A program made the translations under genes and the position numbers. The notes beneath the pieces were generated by a model. It saw nothing but the letters and a program-made list of their open reading frames with translations, was not told where the DNA came from and searched no databases. Of a DNA stretch of 64,000 bases, positions 1-8,914 are shown piece by piece. Origin of the DNA: DASXHD01 sp036488725 (GTDB lineage Bacteria > Myxococcota_A > Polyangia > Polyangiales > Polyangiaceae). Numbering within the stretch: position 1 is the first letter of the stretch; the number at the start of each line of letters is the position of its first letter. The stretch lies in contig DASXHD010000101.1 in NCBI GenBank assembly GCA_036488725.1, forward strand, positions 62,001 through 126,000, in the 5' to 3' direction.

Positions 1-24
1 CCACGACGGCAGCGCGAAGGTCAT
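1..24 (-). CDS. start of the next gene in the alternative complex III operon (partial)
   Basis: Only the first eight codons are inside the window (MTFALPSW), so the product cannot be named. The ATG at 24 overlaps the TGA of the upstream gene by four bases, the same translational-coupling pattern used through the whole operon, which is the main reason to believe the start. In related operons the genes after actF usually encode SCO/copper chaperones or cytochrome oxidase subunits; that is family knowledge, not seen here. Confidence 0.5.
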
Positions 25-326
25 TTGCGCTCCTCGAGGGTGATCTCGATCGCGCGATCGATGGGGATGGTCGCGATGCCCGCGTCGCGGTCGGCCCAGC
101 CGAACGCGTCGAGCTTCGTGGTTTTGCGATCGAGGCCCGGCGCCGTGTTTCCGATGAGCGAATTGCGGACCGTCGTGTGCGGCGGCGGAACCGTCGTCAC
201 GTGACGCTTCGTGAGGGCGCCGGCCGCGCCCGCGATGCCGGCGCCGAAAATGGCGACCGTCACGAAAGCCGTGAAGAGAAGCTTCCGCAGCGGAAGCTCG
301 TCGGGCTCTTGCGCTTCTTGCTTCAT
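21..326 (-). CDS. small membrane-anchored protein of the alternative complex III operon
   Basis: A 101-residue protein with a short charged N-terminus, one hydrophobic segment (about residues 17-37, rich in Ala/Gly/Val) and a periplasmic or extracytoplasmic tail. The tail ends in a GWxDRDAGIxxIPIDRAIEI pattern that I recall from small proteins next to actF and cytochrome oxidase genes; the match is from memory and no function is established for it that I know. The ATG overlaps the TGA of actF by four bases, and its own TGA overlaps the next ATG, so it is co-translated with the respiratory complex. It may be an accessory subunit or assembly factor; it is not a cytochrome, as it has no CxxCH. 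Confidence 0.75.
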   Translation of the reverse strand: MKQEAQEPDELPLRKLLFTAFVTVAIFGAGIAGAAGALTKRHVTTVPPPHTTVRNSLIGNTAPGLDRKTTKLDAFGWADRDAGIATIPIDRAIEITLEERK

Positions 327-1333
327 GACGACTCGTAGGCGAGGGCGCGATCCACGTCGGGCGGCGCGGGGAGGGGCGCGTGACGGCGGAAACGGAGCGC
401 GGCGGTGAGCGCGCAAGCGCCGCCGACCACGAGAAAGGCGCCGAGGTCGAGGACGTTCGGTGCGCTCGCGGAGCTCGGCACGATCCAGAGCTCGCAGTCG
501 ATCGCGTGGGAGACGACCATCAGCGCGCCGAGCGCACCGACGACGCGCCATCGTTGCTTGGGCGCGCGCGGCACGAGAACGAGGAACGGCACGACGAAGC
601 GCAGGGCGACGAGGACGAGGCTCGTCCACGCCCACGCATACGCCGTGCGCGGGACGAAGAAGCCGACCTCGCGCGGCAGATCCGCGACCCAGATGAGCAT
701 GTAGAGCGCGAACGCGCAGTACGCCCAGAGAGACGTCGCGACGAGCTCGATGCGCCCCCACGCGCTCGCTTGCGCCGGCGTCACGCGGAAGGTGGTCGCG
801 CCCGCAGCGCCGACGACCACGGTCGCTCCGACGCCGGCGCCGAACGCGCCGACGAGGGCATAGAGCGGAAACATGTCGGAGCCCCAGGGCCGCGAGGGCG
901 CGAGCGTCACGTCGAAGAAGAAGACGCTGATCAGGATCGACACGACGACGAGACCGACCGCGCCGACGCCCGCGCGATTTTTTTCCCGCAGCGAGGCCGC
1001 GCGGAAAAATTCTTCGAACGCGATCGCGACGACCAAGTAGACGACGTCGAGCGCGACGTGCTCCGACACGTGCAAGAGGGGGATGTACGCGAGGCACGCG
1101 ACCGGAAGCGCGCCGGCGAGCGCGCCGTGAACGTGGCGCAGCGTCGCCGGCCATTTTGCGCCCGCGTTGACGAGAACGGCGCCGACCAAAAATCCGCCGA
1201 GCGTCAGCGTGAGCCCGAACGTCGCCGCGGCGTGCCACGCGCATCCGACGCGCGCCGGCTCGAAGATCGCTTCGAGCGCGAGGAGCACGCCGCCGACCGC
1301 AGCCGTGACGAGCGAGAGCGCGACCGTCTTCAC
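323..1333 (-). CDS. actF: alternative complex III subunit ActF (membrane protein)
   Basis: A 336-residue polytopic membrane protein with about ten hydrophobic segments, the length and position expected for ActF of alternative complex III, the quinol:cytochrome c/oxidase oxidoreductase that replaces the bc1 complex. ActF is NrfD-like and sits in the membrane arm beside ActC. I chose the GTG at 1333 because it overlaps the TGA of actE (GTGA) and begins directly with a hydrophobic helix (VKTVALSLV). Longer upstream extension in this frame is Arg-rich shadow sequence. The identification rests on operon position plus topology; the sequence itself carries no metal-binding motif. Confidence 0.88.
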   Translation of the reverse strand: MKTVALSLVTAAVGGVLLALEAIFEPARVGCAWHAAATFGLTLTLGGFLVGAVLVNAGAKWPATLRHVHGALAGALPVACLAYIPLLHVSEHVALDVVYLVVAIAFEEFFRAASLREKNRAGVGAVGLVVVSILISVFFFDVTLAPSRPWGSDMFPLYALVGAFGAGVGATVVVGAAGATTFRVTPAQASAWGRIELVATSLWAYCAFALYMLIWVADLPREVGFFVPRTAYAWAWTSLVLVALRFVVPFLVLVPRAPKQRWRVVGALGALMVVSHAIDCELWIVPSSASAPNVLDLGAFLVVGGACALTAALRFRRHAPLPAPPDVDRALAYESS

Positions 1334-1917
1334 CGCGCCTCCTTTTGGAGCTCGGTCGCGACGTCGGCGGGGAGCTCGCTCGCGATCGCGTGGCGGCTCC
1401 GGCGAAGCGCGCAGACGTACGCGACGACCTCCCAGCGCTCGTCGTCGTCGAGCTTCGATGCGTAAGAAGGCATGAACCCGTAGCCGTGCTCGACGACGTC
1501 GTGGATCTCTCCGGGCGTCAGCGCGAGGAGGCGCGGCTCGACGAACGAGGGGGGCCTCCGCAGTGGCATCGCGTCGGCGACCGCGCTGTTCGCGTCGCCC
1601 GCGACGCCGTGACACGTCCGGCAAAACTGATCGTAACGCGCGCGGCCCTCTTGGATCTTGTCGCGCGTGATCCACGGCGGGAGCGTGTCGACCCAGCTGC
1701 CCGACGGCGTCTTGTCCGCCGTCTCGTGGAGGTCCATCGGCCGCGTGCCCGCGGGCGGCGTGCGCATCACCATGCCGTCGGGGAACGCGCTCGTTTGTCC
1801 GAACGCAGTTCCGCGCGGCTGCTCCATCATGCGCGAGAGCGACGGGTCGAGCTCGTGAATCGCGTCGCCTCCTTTGCACGCGGCGAGCACGACGGCGAAG
1901 GCGAGCGCGTACCTCAT
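1330..1917 (-). CDS. actE: alternative complex III subunit ActE (monohaem cytochrome c lipoprotein)
   Basis: A 195-residue protein with a lipoprotein signal (MRYALAFAVVLAAC, lipobox Cys 14), then a single c-type haem site CRTCH near residues 98-102 and a downstream Met in GYGFMPSY that could be the axial ligand. This is the expected layout for ActE, the monohaem subunit that passes electrons from the penta-haem ActA toward the terminal oxidase. The start ATG overlaps the actD stop and the stop overlaps the actF GTG, so it is tightly coupled to both neighbours. Confidence 0.92.
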   Translation of the reverse strand: MRYALAFAVVLAACKGGDAIHELDPSLSRMMEQPRGTAFGQTSAFPDGMVMRTPPAGTRPMDLHETADKTPSGSWVDTLPPWITRDKIQEGRARYDQFCRTCHGVAGDANSAVADAMPLRRPPSFVEPRLLALTPGEIHDVVEHGYGFMPSYASKLDDDERWEVVAYVCALRRSRHAIASELPADVATELQKEAR

Positions 1918-2426
1918 GCCTCGTCATCCAATCGCTCGACGGCGGTCGCGCCGACGCCGCGGAGCTCGCTCGCGACCTCGGGATCGAACCGCGGATCGCT
2001 CGCGTCGATCGCGAGCCAAAATCCGTCGCGCGTGCCTTCGATCGAAAACCACGGATGATGGAGCCGCGGCATGCCCGACGCCGCGAAGAAGGCGATGAAC
2101 GCGGTGATGCCGCACGTGAGGATCATCGTCTCGTACGTGATCGGGACGTCGGTCCAGAACGAGAAGTACGGCCGGCCGCCTACGTCGAGCCGGTAATCGT
2201 GGGCGTTCGTCCACCAGAGAACGAAGAGCGCGAGCGCGCCGCAAAGCGTCGAGACGCCACCGGCGAGCCACGTGATGCGCGTCCGCGGGATGGCGAGGGC
2301 GTGCTCCACCTCTTCGACCTCGTAAGGCACGATCGCGTCGAGCTGCGTGTAGCCGCGCGCACGAAGCGCATGGATCGCCTCGACGAGCGCGTGGTGATCC
2401 TCGAATCGCGCGAGCAGGCCGCTCAC
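1914..2426 (-). CDS. actD: alternative complex III subunit ActD (DUF3341)
   Basis: A 170-residue protein of the DUF3341/ActD type: a soluble N-terminal domain (VSGLLARFEDHHALVEAI...) of about 65 residues, then two transmembrane helices (about 70-90 and 110-130) separated by a short loop with WWTNAHDY and a YFSFWTDVPITYE segment, and an acidic C-terminal tail. ActD helps anchor the peripheral cytochrome and iron-sulphur arms to the membrane. The GTG start at 2426 overlaps the actC stop; the only longer extension is out-of-character Arg-rich sequence antisense to actC. Confidence 0.9.
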   Translation of the reverse strand: MSGLLARFEDHHALVEAIHALRARGYTQLDAIVPYEVEEVEHALAIPRTRITWLAGGVSTLCGALALFVLWWTNAHDYRLDVGGRPYFSFWTDVPITYETMILTCGITAFIAFFAASGMPRLHHPWFSIEGTRDGFWLAIDASDPRFDPEVASELRGVGATAVERLDDEA

Positions 2427-3724
2427 GTGAGCTCGTCTTTCTGCGTCTCGCGAATGGGGATGAACGGCACGAACCGCAAAAACAGGAAGAATGCGAATAG
2501 GAAAAAGCCGCCCGAGCCGAAAAGAATCAGCCCGTCCATCAAGCTCGGCGCGTAATGCCCCCACGCCGACGGCAAGTAGTCCGCCGAGAGCGAGCCGGAG
2601 ATGATCATGAATCGCTCGGTCCACATCCCGAATTGAATGAAGAGCGATAGAATGAAAAGATAGAGCGCCGATTTGCGGGCCTGCGGCAGCCATAGCGTCT
2701 GCGGCAAAACGACGTTGCAAACGATCGTCGTCCAGAAGGCCCACGCAAACGGACCGCGCGCGCGTGTGTAGAAGAGCTGATGAATCTCGAACGGGTCGTG
2801 CCCGCGGCGGACGGCGAGACCTTCGGCGAAATACGAATAGGCGACGATGAGGCTCGTCACGAGGACCATCCGCGCCATCAGATCGAGGTGACGCGTCGTC
2901 ACGACGTTGTGGAGCTTGTAGAGCGCGCGCGCGGGGATCATGAGCGTCAAGACGAGTGCAAACCCGCTGAAAATGGCTCCCGCGACGAAGTACGGCGGAA
3001 AGATCTCCGAGTGCCAGCCGGGCACGATGCCGATCGCGAAGTCCATGCTGACGATGCTGTGGACGGACACGACGAGCGGCGTCGCGATGCCGCCGAGGAG
3101 ACCGTAGACGATGCGCCAGCGCTGCCACGTGCGCGCCGACCCGCGCCAGCCGAGCGCAAAGATCCCGTAGACGATGCGCTGCCGTTTGGTGCGCGCGCGG
3201 TCTCGCATCAACGCGAGATCGGGCACGAGGCCGAGGAACCAAAACAACAGCGATATCGTGAAATACGTGCTGACCGCGACGACGTCCCAGGTCAGCGAGC
3301 TCCGAAATTGTGGCCAAACGCGCATGGTGCTCGGATAAGGCACGAGCCAATACGCGAACCACGGCCGCCCGAGGTGCAAAATGGGAAACAGACCCGCCTG
3401 AAACAGCGCAAAAAGCGTCATCGCCTCGGCGAATCGGTTGATGCTCGAACGCCATTTTTGCTCGAGTAACAAGAGAAATGCAGATATGAAAGTACCGGCG
3501 TGGCCAATCCCGATCCACCAAACGAAATTCGTGATCGGAAAGGCCCACGCGACCGGGATATTGTTGCCGAGCGTGCCGACGCCGGTGATGAAGACGTAAA
3601 AGACACAAACGAAGAGCTGAATCGTGATGAGGCCGGTGACGATGAGACAAGGCTTGAGCCACTTCGGCGGCTCGAATACGAGGTTCGTGAGCTGCTCCTC
3701 GAGCGCGACGGCCTCGGTCTTCAT
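2423..3724 (-). CDS. actC: alternative complex III subunit ActC (NrfD-like quinol-oxidising membrane subunit)
   Basis: A 433-residue NrfD/PsrC-type protein with about ten membrane helices. Visible family features include the N-terminal EEQLTNLVFEPPKWLKP segment, the NFVWWIGIGHAGTFISA helix and the SMDFAIGIVPGWHSEIFPPYFVAGAIFSG helix, which contain the residues near the quinol site in the known complexes. ActC pairs with ActB and is the likely quinol-oxidising and proton-translocating subunit. ATG at 3724 overlaps the actB TGA; the stop overlaps the actD GTG. Confidence 0.94.
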   Translation of the reverse strand: MKTEAVALEEQLTNLVFEPPKWLKPCLIVTGLITIQLFVCVFYVFITGVGTLGNNIPVAWAFPITNFVWWIGIGHAGTFISAFLLLLEQKWRSSINRFAEAMTLFALFQAGLFPILHLGRPWFAYWLVPYPSTMRVWPQFRSSLTWDVVAVSTYFTISLLFWFLGLVPDLALMRDRARTKRQRIVYGIFALGWRGSARTWQRWRIVYGLLGGIATPLVVSVHSIVSMDFAIGIVPGWHSEIFPPYFVAGAIFSGFALVLTLMIPARALYKLHNVVTTRHLDLMARMVLVTSLIVAYSYFAEGLAVRRGHDPFEIHQLFYTRARGPFAWAFWTTIVCNVVLPQTLWLPQARKSALYLFILSLFIQFGMWTERFMIISGSLSADYLPSAWGHYAPSLMDGLILFGSGGFFLFAFFLFLRFVPFIPIRETQKDELT

Positions 3725-6477
3725 GCGCGCTCCGGGCTCTTGTCGATGACCTTCGGCAGGTAGCGGATGCGCGGGCGCGTGCCCAGGTCGTCGAGAACCG
3801 CATACGCTTCGGGCAAGCCGTAACGCAAGCTCACGGCTGAATTCGGGTCGTTTTTGTCGCCGAAGACGATCGCCTGCGTCGGGCACACCTGCTGGCACGC
3901 GGTCACGACCTCGTCGCGCGCGAGGGCGCGGTGATCACTGTCGGCGACGTGCTCGGCGTCGCGAATGCGCTGGACGCAGAACGTACATTTCTCCATCACG
4001 CCGCGCGCACGAACGGTGACTTGCGGGTTGTGCTCGAGCTGACGGAGCGCCGGCTCGTCCTCGTGATAATTGAACCAATTGAAGCGGCGTACTTTGTATG
4101 GGCAGTTGTTGGAGCAAAAGCGAGTACCGACGCATCGATTGTAAACCATCTCGTTCAGCCCGTCGGGGCTGTGGACGGTCGCGTTGACCGGACACACGTA
4201 TTCGCAGGGCGCGTCGTCGCAGTGCTGGCAGAGCATCGGCTGGAAGATGACGCCGCGGTCGCCTTCGTAATGATCGATACGCAACCAGTGCATGTCGCGG
4301 TCGTTGAGCACGCCGGCTTTGCCGACCGTGGGTACGTTGTTCTCGACGTTGCATGCGGCGACGCAGGCTTGGCAGCCCGTGCAGCGCGACATGTCGATGC
4401 TCATCGCCCAAGCGTGCGGCGCCGTCGGCGAGAGCTGCGGCGTGTAGAGCGAGAGCCGCATGGCGGTGTCGGGCGCGAGAGGCTTTTCGCTCTTCAGACG
4501 GCTCCGCGCGATTTCGTGTGCGCGGTGGTAGAGGTCGATGTTGATTTGCGTGCGCGCGACGGGCTCGGAGCGACCGGCAGCGATGGCGGTGGGCGCGTTC
4601 TTTTCGAGGGCCTCGCGTAGCAGGAACGCATTGGCGCCGACGCCGTCCGCGAGACGCTCGGCGCCACGGCGGCCCCAGCCGAGGGCGATCGAGAGGACGC
4701 CGTCGGGCTGACCGCGCTCGATCAGCGCGGGCAATTCGATCGAATGACTTCCGGCGGTGACCTTCACCACGTCCTCGTCGCCCACACCGAGCGACTCGGC
4801 GGTCGCGCGCGAAACGAGCGCGACGTTGCCCCACGTGGACTTGGTCAGCGGCTCGGGGAGCTCGAGCAAGAGCGGCGTCGCGAAGCGGCCATCGTGGACC
4901 GCGTGCGACGGATGAAGCTCGATCTCGATCGCGTGCTTCACCGGGAGGACCCAGGCCTGCACGAGTCCGACGAGCGCGTCCTCGTTCATCGCGGCCTTCG
5001 TCGGCGCGCTCGATGTGCTCGGCAAGACGCCGCTCTGGAGCGCGTCGTTCCATGCACCGTCGTCGAGGCCGAGCGCGTCGCGCGTGAGGTCGTGACCGCT
5101 CGGCGCGAGATCGCCGAGCACACGCGCGAGGACTTCGGCGATCGTGATGCCGCCGAAGATCGGATCGATGAGCGGCTGCACGATCGACCCAGTGCCGTCG
5201 TCGGCGCGCACGTCGCCCCACGACTCGAGCGTGTGCGCGAGCGGGACGAGCCAGCGGCAAAGCGCCGCCGTCTCGTTTCGGTGCAGGCCGACGTACGCGC
5301 TGTCTTTCGCTCCGGCGAGCGAGCGCGCGAGATCGAAATCGGGTGCAGAATACACGGGATTCACCCCCGCGATCACCACGAGGTCGAAATCGCCGCTCGC
5401 CGCGCGCGCGCTGAAATCAGCCAAATCGTGGCTCCGCTCGCCCGCTTCGAGGATCGGCGAAGGCGTCGCGACGATCGGGCCGCCGACGGCGCCGAGCGCG
5501 CGATTCACGAGCCACGCGAGCGCGTGGAGCTCCATCGGCTCGGCGTCGCCGACCACCCACGCGGCCGCGCCGCGCGCCGCGAGGAGGTCCCGCGCGCATC
5601 GATCGGCGAAGCGCGTGTCGACGTCTCCGGCACGCTCTCGCAACGTCGTTGCGAGCGCACGGCTCGCGTCGCTCGCGCTCGAGTCGGAGAGGACGCGCGC
5701 CGCGATCGCACAAGCGAATCGCGCGCGATCGTGCGCGCCCGTCGCCACGCGCTCGTCGGCGAAGACGCCGGTCGGCGTGCGCCTCGACTCGATCGCCCAG
5801 AGACGCGCGCCGTCCGCCGCGCGCTTGTCGGCGAGCTTGCGCGCCGCGCGCACGCATGAAGGTCCGCTCGCCAAAAAATCGCTCGAGAACGTGACGATCG
5901 CGCGCGCCTTCGACGGGTCGATCATCGGCTCGACGGCTTCGCCGAACGCCGATTTTCCCGCGGCCCACACGTTTGCCCGCGAGAGCGGCGTGTGAAACCA
6001 CACGTCCGACCCGGGCAGCTCCGAGCGAATGCGCCGCACCAGCTTTTCGATCGCGCGCGACGAGGTCGGCGGCATCAGCACCGCGACGCGTTTGTGCGCC
6101 ACGCGCTCGTCGAATTCGTGGAGCGACACTGGCTCGCCCGCGCTTTCGACGCCTCGCGCGCGATCCGGCTCGTAGAGCGTCTCGATGAGCGCCTGATCGA
6201 TCGCGCGCGTCGCGCCGAGGCTCGCCGGGTGCTTGGGGTTACCTTCGATCTTGGTCGGCCGGCCCGTGTGGCTCAGCGCGACGAGCCCCATGCCGTAGCC
6301 GTCGAGCTCCCACGCAGTCGCGTAGTGAAGCGGCCGACCCGGCACGATCTCCGGCGGCTGCACCACATAAGGAACGATCTTGCGCACCGGCGCACGCGCG
6401 CACGCGGCGAGCGCCGCCGAGGCCGCCGCCCATTCGAGCAGCGCGCGCCGGCCGATCTGAGGCTCGTTTTCTGCCAT
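3721..6477 (-). CDS. actB: alternative complex III subunit ActB (molybdopterin-like plus iron-sulphur domains)
   Basis: A 918-residue two-part protein. The N-terminus has a Tat-like signal (IGRRALLEWAAAS, then LAAC), followed by a molybdopterin-oxidoreductase-like domain (about 30-640) that in this family has no cofactor. The C-terminal ferredoxin-like domain (about 690-880) shows the four cysteine clusters expected for three [4Fe-4S] and one [3Fe-4S] centres: CTGCQACVAAC, CQHCDDAPCEYVC, CVGTRFCSNNC and CTFC...CQQVCP. ActB passes electrons within alternative complex III. It starts 3 bases after the actA stop and overlaps actC, consistent with one polycistronic message. Confidence 0.96.
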   Translation of the reverse strand: MAENEPQIGRRALLEWAAASAALAACARAPVRKIVPYVVQPPEIVPGRPLHYATAWELDGYGMGLVALSHTGRPTKIEGNPKHPASLGATRAIDQALIETLYEPDRARGVESAGEPVSLHEFDERVAHKRVAVLMPPTSSRAIEKLVRRIRSELPGSDVWFHTPLSRANVWAAGKSAFGEAVEPMIDPSKARAIVTFSSDFLASGPSCVRAARKLADKRAADGARLWAIESRRTPTGVFADERVATGAHDRARFACAIAARVLSDSSASDASRALATTLRERAGDVDTRFADRCARDLLAARGAAAWVVGDAEPMELHALAWLVNRALGAVGGPIVATPSPILEAGERSHDLADFSARAASGDFDLVVIAGVNPVYSAPDFDLARSLAGAKDSAYVGLHRNETAALCRWLVPLAHTLESWGDVRADDGTGSIVQPLIDPIFGGITIAEVLARVLGDLAPSGHDLTRDALGLDDGAWNDALQSGVLPSTSSAPTKAAMNEDALVGLVQAWVLPVKHAIEIELHPSHAVHDGRFATPLLLELPEPLTKSTWGNVALVSRATAESLGVGDEDVVKVTAGSHSIELPALIERGQPDGVLSIALGWGRRGAERLADGVGANAFLLREALEKNAPTAIAAGRSEPVARTQINIDLYHRAHEIARSRLKSEKPLAPDTAMRLSLYTPQLSPTAPHAWAMSIDMSRCTGCQACVAACNVENNVPTVGKAGVLNDRDMHWLRIDHYEGDRGVIFQPMLCQHCDDAPCEYVCPVNATVHSPDGLNEMVYNRCVGTRFCSNNCPYKVRRFNWFNYHEDEPALRQLEHNPQVTVRARGVMEKCTFCVQRIRDAEHVADSDHRALARDEVVTACQQVCPTQAIVFGDKNDPNSAVSLRYGLPEAYAVLDDLGTRPRIRYLPKVIDKSPERA

Positions 6478-6480
6478 GCT

Positions 6481-7050
6481 TCACCGATGGCACGTCGTGC
6501 AATTGGTGGTGGCGTGCGTCGCCCCGCGCGCCTGATATTCGCGATGACATTGAAGGCACCAGGCCATCGTCATCGGTTTTGCCATGTAAACCCGCGGCAT
6601 CGTGTCGACGTCGCCATGACACTGATCGCACGTGAGCCCGTATTGAACGTGAGCTCCGTGGTGGAAATAAACGTGATCCGGAAGATCGGTGACGCGATTC
6701 CAGACGATCGGGACGTTCTTTGCGACCGATTCACGAATGGGCGCGAGCTCGGGGCTGCTGGTCCATATTTGGTTGTGGCATCCCATACAAGTTTGTGAAT
6801 CTGGCAGTCCGGCCCAACGCTCTTTTCGCGCGCCGGAATGGCAATACAGGCAGTCGATTCCATCGTCGCGAACGTGGTGCCTGTGATCGAACTTCACCGG
6901 CTGCGGGCGTTCGTCGTCTTCCTGGCGGACCTGGGGCGAACGCTCCCATCCGAACAGCGCGACCACAGCAAGGCCGGTGCCCAGCACGACCGTTCCCAGC
7001 CCCACGCGGAAGAGCGTGTCGGCCCAGGCAGGGAACAGTTGGTGGCCCAT
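6481..7050 (-). CDS. actA: alternative complex III subunit ActA (penta-haem cytochrome c)
   Basis: A 189-residue cytochrome with one N-terminal membrane anchor (about residues 15-35) and five CxxCH haem sites: CLYCH, CMGCH, CDQCH, CLQCH and CTTCH at the very C-terminus. Extra histidines in the KFDHRHH and YFHHGAH segments are candidate axial ligands. Five haems and first position in the operon match ActA. The ATG at 7050 was chosen over an in-frame TTG 13 codons upstream because it gives a natural MGHQLFPAWAD start; the short sequence AGG lies 8 bases upstream. Confidence 0.94.
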   Translation of the reverse strand: MGHQLFPAWADTLFRVGLGTVVLGTGLAVVALFGWERSPQVRQEDDERPQPVKFDHRHHVRDDGIDCLYCHSGARKERWAGLPDSQTCMGCHNQIWTSSPELAPIRESVAKNVPIVWNRVTDLPDHVYFHHGAHVQYGLTCDQCHGDVDTMPRVYMAKPMTMAWCLQCHREYQARGATHATTNCTTCHR

Positions 7051-7182
7051 TGGATGAGCCTGCTTAAGCACACGGAAAATCCGGCGCAACTGTGGTGATT
7101 TGCGTGTGGCAGAGCGCTACGAACGTGGCGCGGCGCGCGGGAATCTCGTCCCGGTCGTGGAAGTTTTGTAAGGTGCGTACCG
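7051..7182 (+). other. divergent intergenic region between actA and the SGNH hydrolase gene
   Basis: This 132-base gap must hold the promoter of the act operon (minus) and of the lipoprotein gene at 7183 (plus). On the minus strand a TTGCGC and a TAAGCA are 17 bases apart upstream of actA, a poor match to sigma-70 boxes. On the plus strand AAGG lies 12 bases before the ATG. I see no convincing operator or inverted repeat. Confidence 0.3.
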
Positions 7183-7887
7183 ATGCGAAGGCTCGCCGTC
7201 CTCGCCTGCTCGCTGATCGCGTGCGCCCAAGCGCACGACGCGCCCAAGGCGCGCGTCGAGCCGGCACCCGCGCCGCCTCCGCCGATGGAGAGCGCCGCGC
7301 TCGACGCCGAGCTCGCCGCGAGCCTCGCCGTCGCGAAACCACCGCGCACGCGTAAAGTGGTTTTGCACGTCGGCGATTCGATGGTTGGTTATGGTCATGG
7401 TCTTTCGCGCGCGCTCAAACATCGATTCGATGCGATGGGAATCGAATATCACTGGGAAGCGTGGACGAGCGCCAACATCATGACCGTCGATCCGGCTGAA
7501 AAGAAGCATTCTGGCGATCGCGATCGATCCGAGCGACTCGATAGGTTGATTGCGATGTTTCATCCCGATCTCGTGATCATGAATCTAGGCACGAACAATC
7601 TCGCGATTCCGCGCGCATCGGCGTTCGCGGAGGGAATCCACACGATCGCCGCGCATCTCGCCGAAGGCGGACGCGATTGCTTGTGGGTCGGGCCGCTGCG
7701 ACCGAAATGGACTTACAACCCGGACATGTTCGACGTGCTCGCGCAAAACGCGGCGCCTTGTCAGTATTTCGATTCGTCGGCGATTCACCCGCCGCTGCAG
7801 AGCGACGACATCCACCCGACCGACGCGGGCGGCGAGCAGTGGGCCGACGCGGTTTGGGCGCGGCTCGGCGAAGCACCGATAGATTGA
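7183..7887 (+). CDS. SGNH/GDSL-type hydrolase lipoprotein
   Basis: A 234-residue protein with a lipoprotein signal (lipobox LIAC, Cys 14), an Ala/Pro linker, then an SGNH hydrolase fold. Block I is VGDSMVGYG (Ser nucleophile near residue 64), block III is LGTNN, and block V is DDIHPTDAGG with the catalytic Asp/His near the C-terminus. Such enzymes act as esterases or O-acetyl transferases on sugars or cell-wall polymers; the substrate cannot be read from sequence. It is transcribed away from the act operon and is followed after 4 bases by an alpha/beta hydrolase gene, so the two may be co-transcribed. Confidence 0.85.
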   Translation: MRRLAVLACSLIACAQAHDAPKARVEPAPAPPPPMESAALDAELAASLAVAKPPRTRKVVLHVGDSMVGYGHGLSRALKHRFDAMGIEYHWEAWTSANIMTVDPAEKKHSGDRDRSERLDRLIAMFHPDLVIMNLGTNNLAIPRASAFAEGIHTIAAHLAEGGRDCLWVGPLRPKWTYNPDMFDVLAQNAAPCQYFDSSAIHPPLQSDDIHPTDAGGEQWADAVWARLGEAPID

Positions 7888-7891
7888 GCCG

Positions 7892-8914
7892 ATGACGATC
7901 CTCGCGAAGGCTGCGGGCGCGTTCGATCGCGCGGTGATCGACGCGGTGCGCATCGTGAATCGCACGAAGTCGCGCGCCGAGCTTTTGCCGCACGAAGAGC
8001 GCATGCGCGCGCTCGCCGCCATTCGCGACGCGTATGGCGCGCCGGAGATTTGGACGAGCCCGGACGCTTTTTTCGAGCCGCCGGAGCCGATTGATCCGTC
8101 GCTGCGCCGCGTGCGCGGCATGGGCGCGCTCGACGTGATCGACGCGCGCTGGCCAAGCCGCTACGAGCCCTACCTCGCCGAGCTCCGAAACAAGTACCTC
8201 GCCTACGAGGACAATCGGACGTCGCACGCGCGTCTCTTCGTGTCGGCGTCGCCGCGACCGGCCATCGTGCTGATTCACGGGTATCTCGCGGGGCAGTGGG
8301 CGGTCGAGGAGCGCGCGTGGCCGGTTCGTTGGCTCGCGAAGCGCTACGATCTCGCGCTCGCGGTGCTCCCGTTCCACGCGCAGCGCGGTTCTCGCGGCCG
8401 GCGCGGGCCGCCGCCGTTTCCGGGACCGGATCCGCGCGTCACCAACGAAGGCTTTCGCCAAGCGGTCTTCGACTTGCGCGCGCTCATTCGTTTCTTACGC
8501 GCGCGCGGCGCCCCGAGCGTCGGCGTCATGGGCATGAGCCTCGGCGGGTACACGACCTCGCTCCTCGCGACGGTCGAGCGCGATCTCGACTTCGCCGTGC
8601 CGATCATTCCGCTCGCGTCACTCGCCGATTTCGCGCTCGAGCAAGGTCGCCTCGGCGCCGGCGACGAGGCGCGTCTCCAGCACGACGCCCTCGAAGAGGC
8701 CAATCGCGTCGTGAGCCCGCTCGCGCGGCCGAGCCTCGTGTCGCGCGTGCTCGTCGTCGCGGCCGAGGGCGATCGCATCACGCCGATGGGGCACGCCGAG
8801 CGCCTCGCGCGTCACTTCGGCGCGGACATCGTGCGATTTCCCGGCGGGCATCTCTTGCAATTCGGCCGCGGCGAAGCGTTCCGCGAAATCGGCCGTTGGC
8901 TGACGGCGCGTTAG
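7892..8914 (+). CDS. alpha/beta hydrolase
   Basis: A 340-residue cytosolic protein with a C-terminal alpha/beta-hydrolase domain (from about residue 120). The nucleophile elbow is GMSLGG (Ser near residue 213), the oxyanion region is LIHGYLAG, the acid is probably the Asp in AAEGDRITPMGH and the catalytic His is in FPGGHLLQFG near the C-terminus. The first 110 residues form a family-specific helical extension. No signal peptide. Its stop overlaps the stop of the convergent gene by 4 bases. Substrate unknown. Confidence 0.82.
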   Translation: MTILAKAAGAFDRAVIDAVRIVNRTKSRAELLPHEERMRALAAIRDAYGAPEIWTSPDAFFEPPEPIDPSLRRVRGMGALDVIDARWPSRYEPYLAELRNKYLAYEDNRTSHARLFVSASPRPAIVLIHGYLAGQWAVEERAWPVRWLAKRYDLALAVLPFHAQRGSRGRRGPPPFPGPDPRVTNEGFRQAVFDLRALIRFLRARGAPSVGVMGMSLGGYTTSLLATVERDLDFAVPIIPLASLADFALEQGRLGAGDEARLQHDALEEANRVVSPLARPSLVSRVLVVAAEGDRITPMGHAERLARHFGADIVRFPGGHLLQFGRGEAFREIGRWLTAR

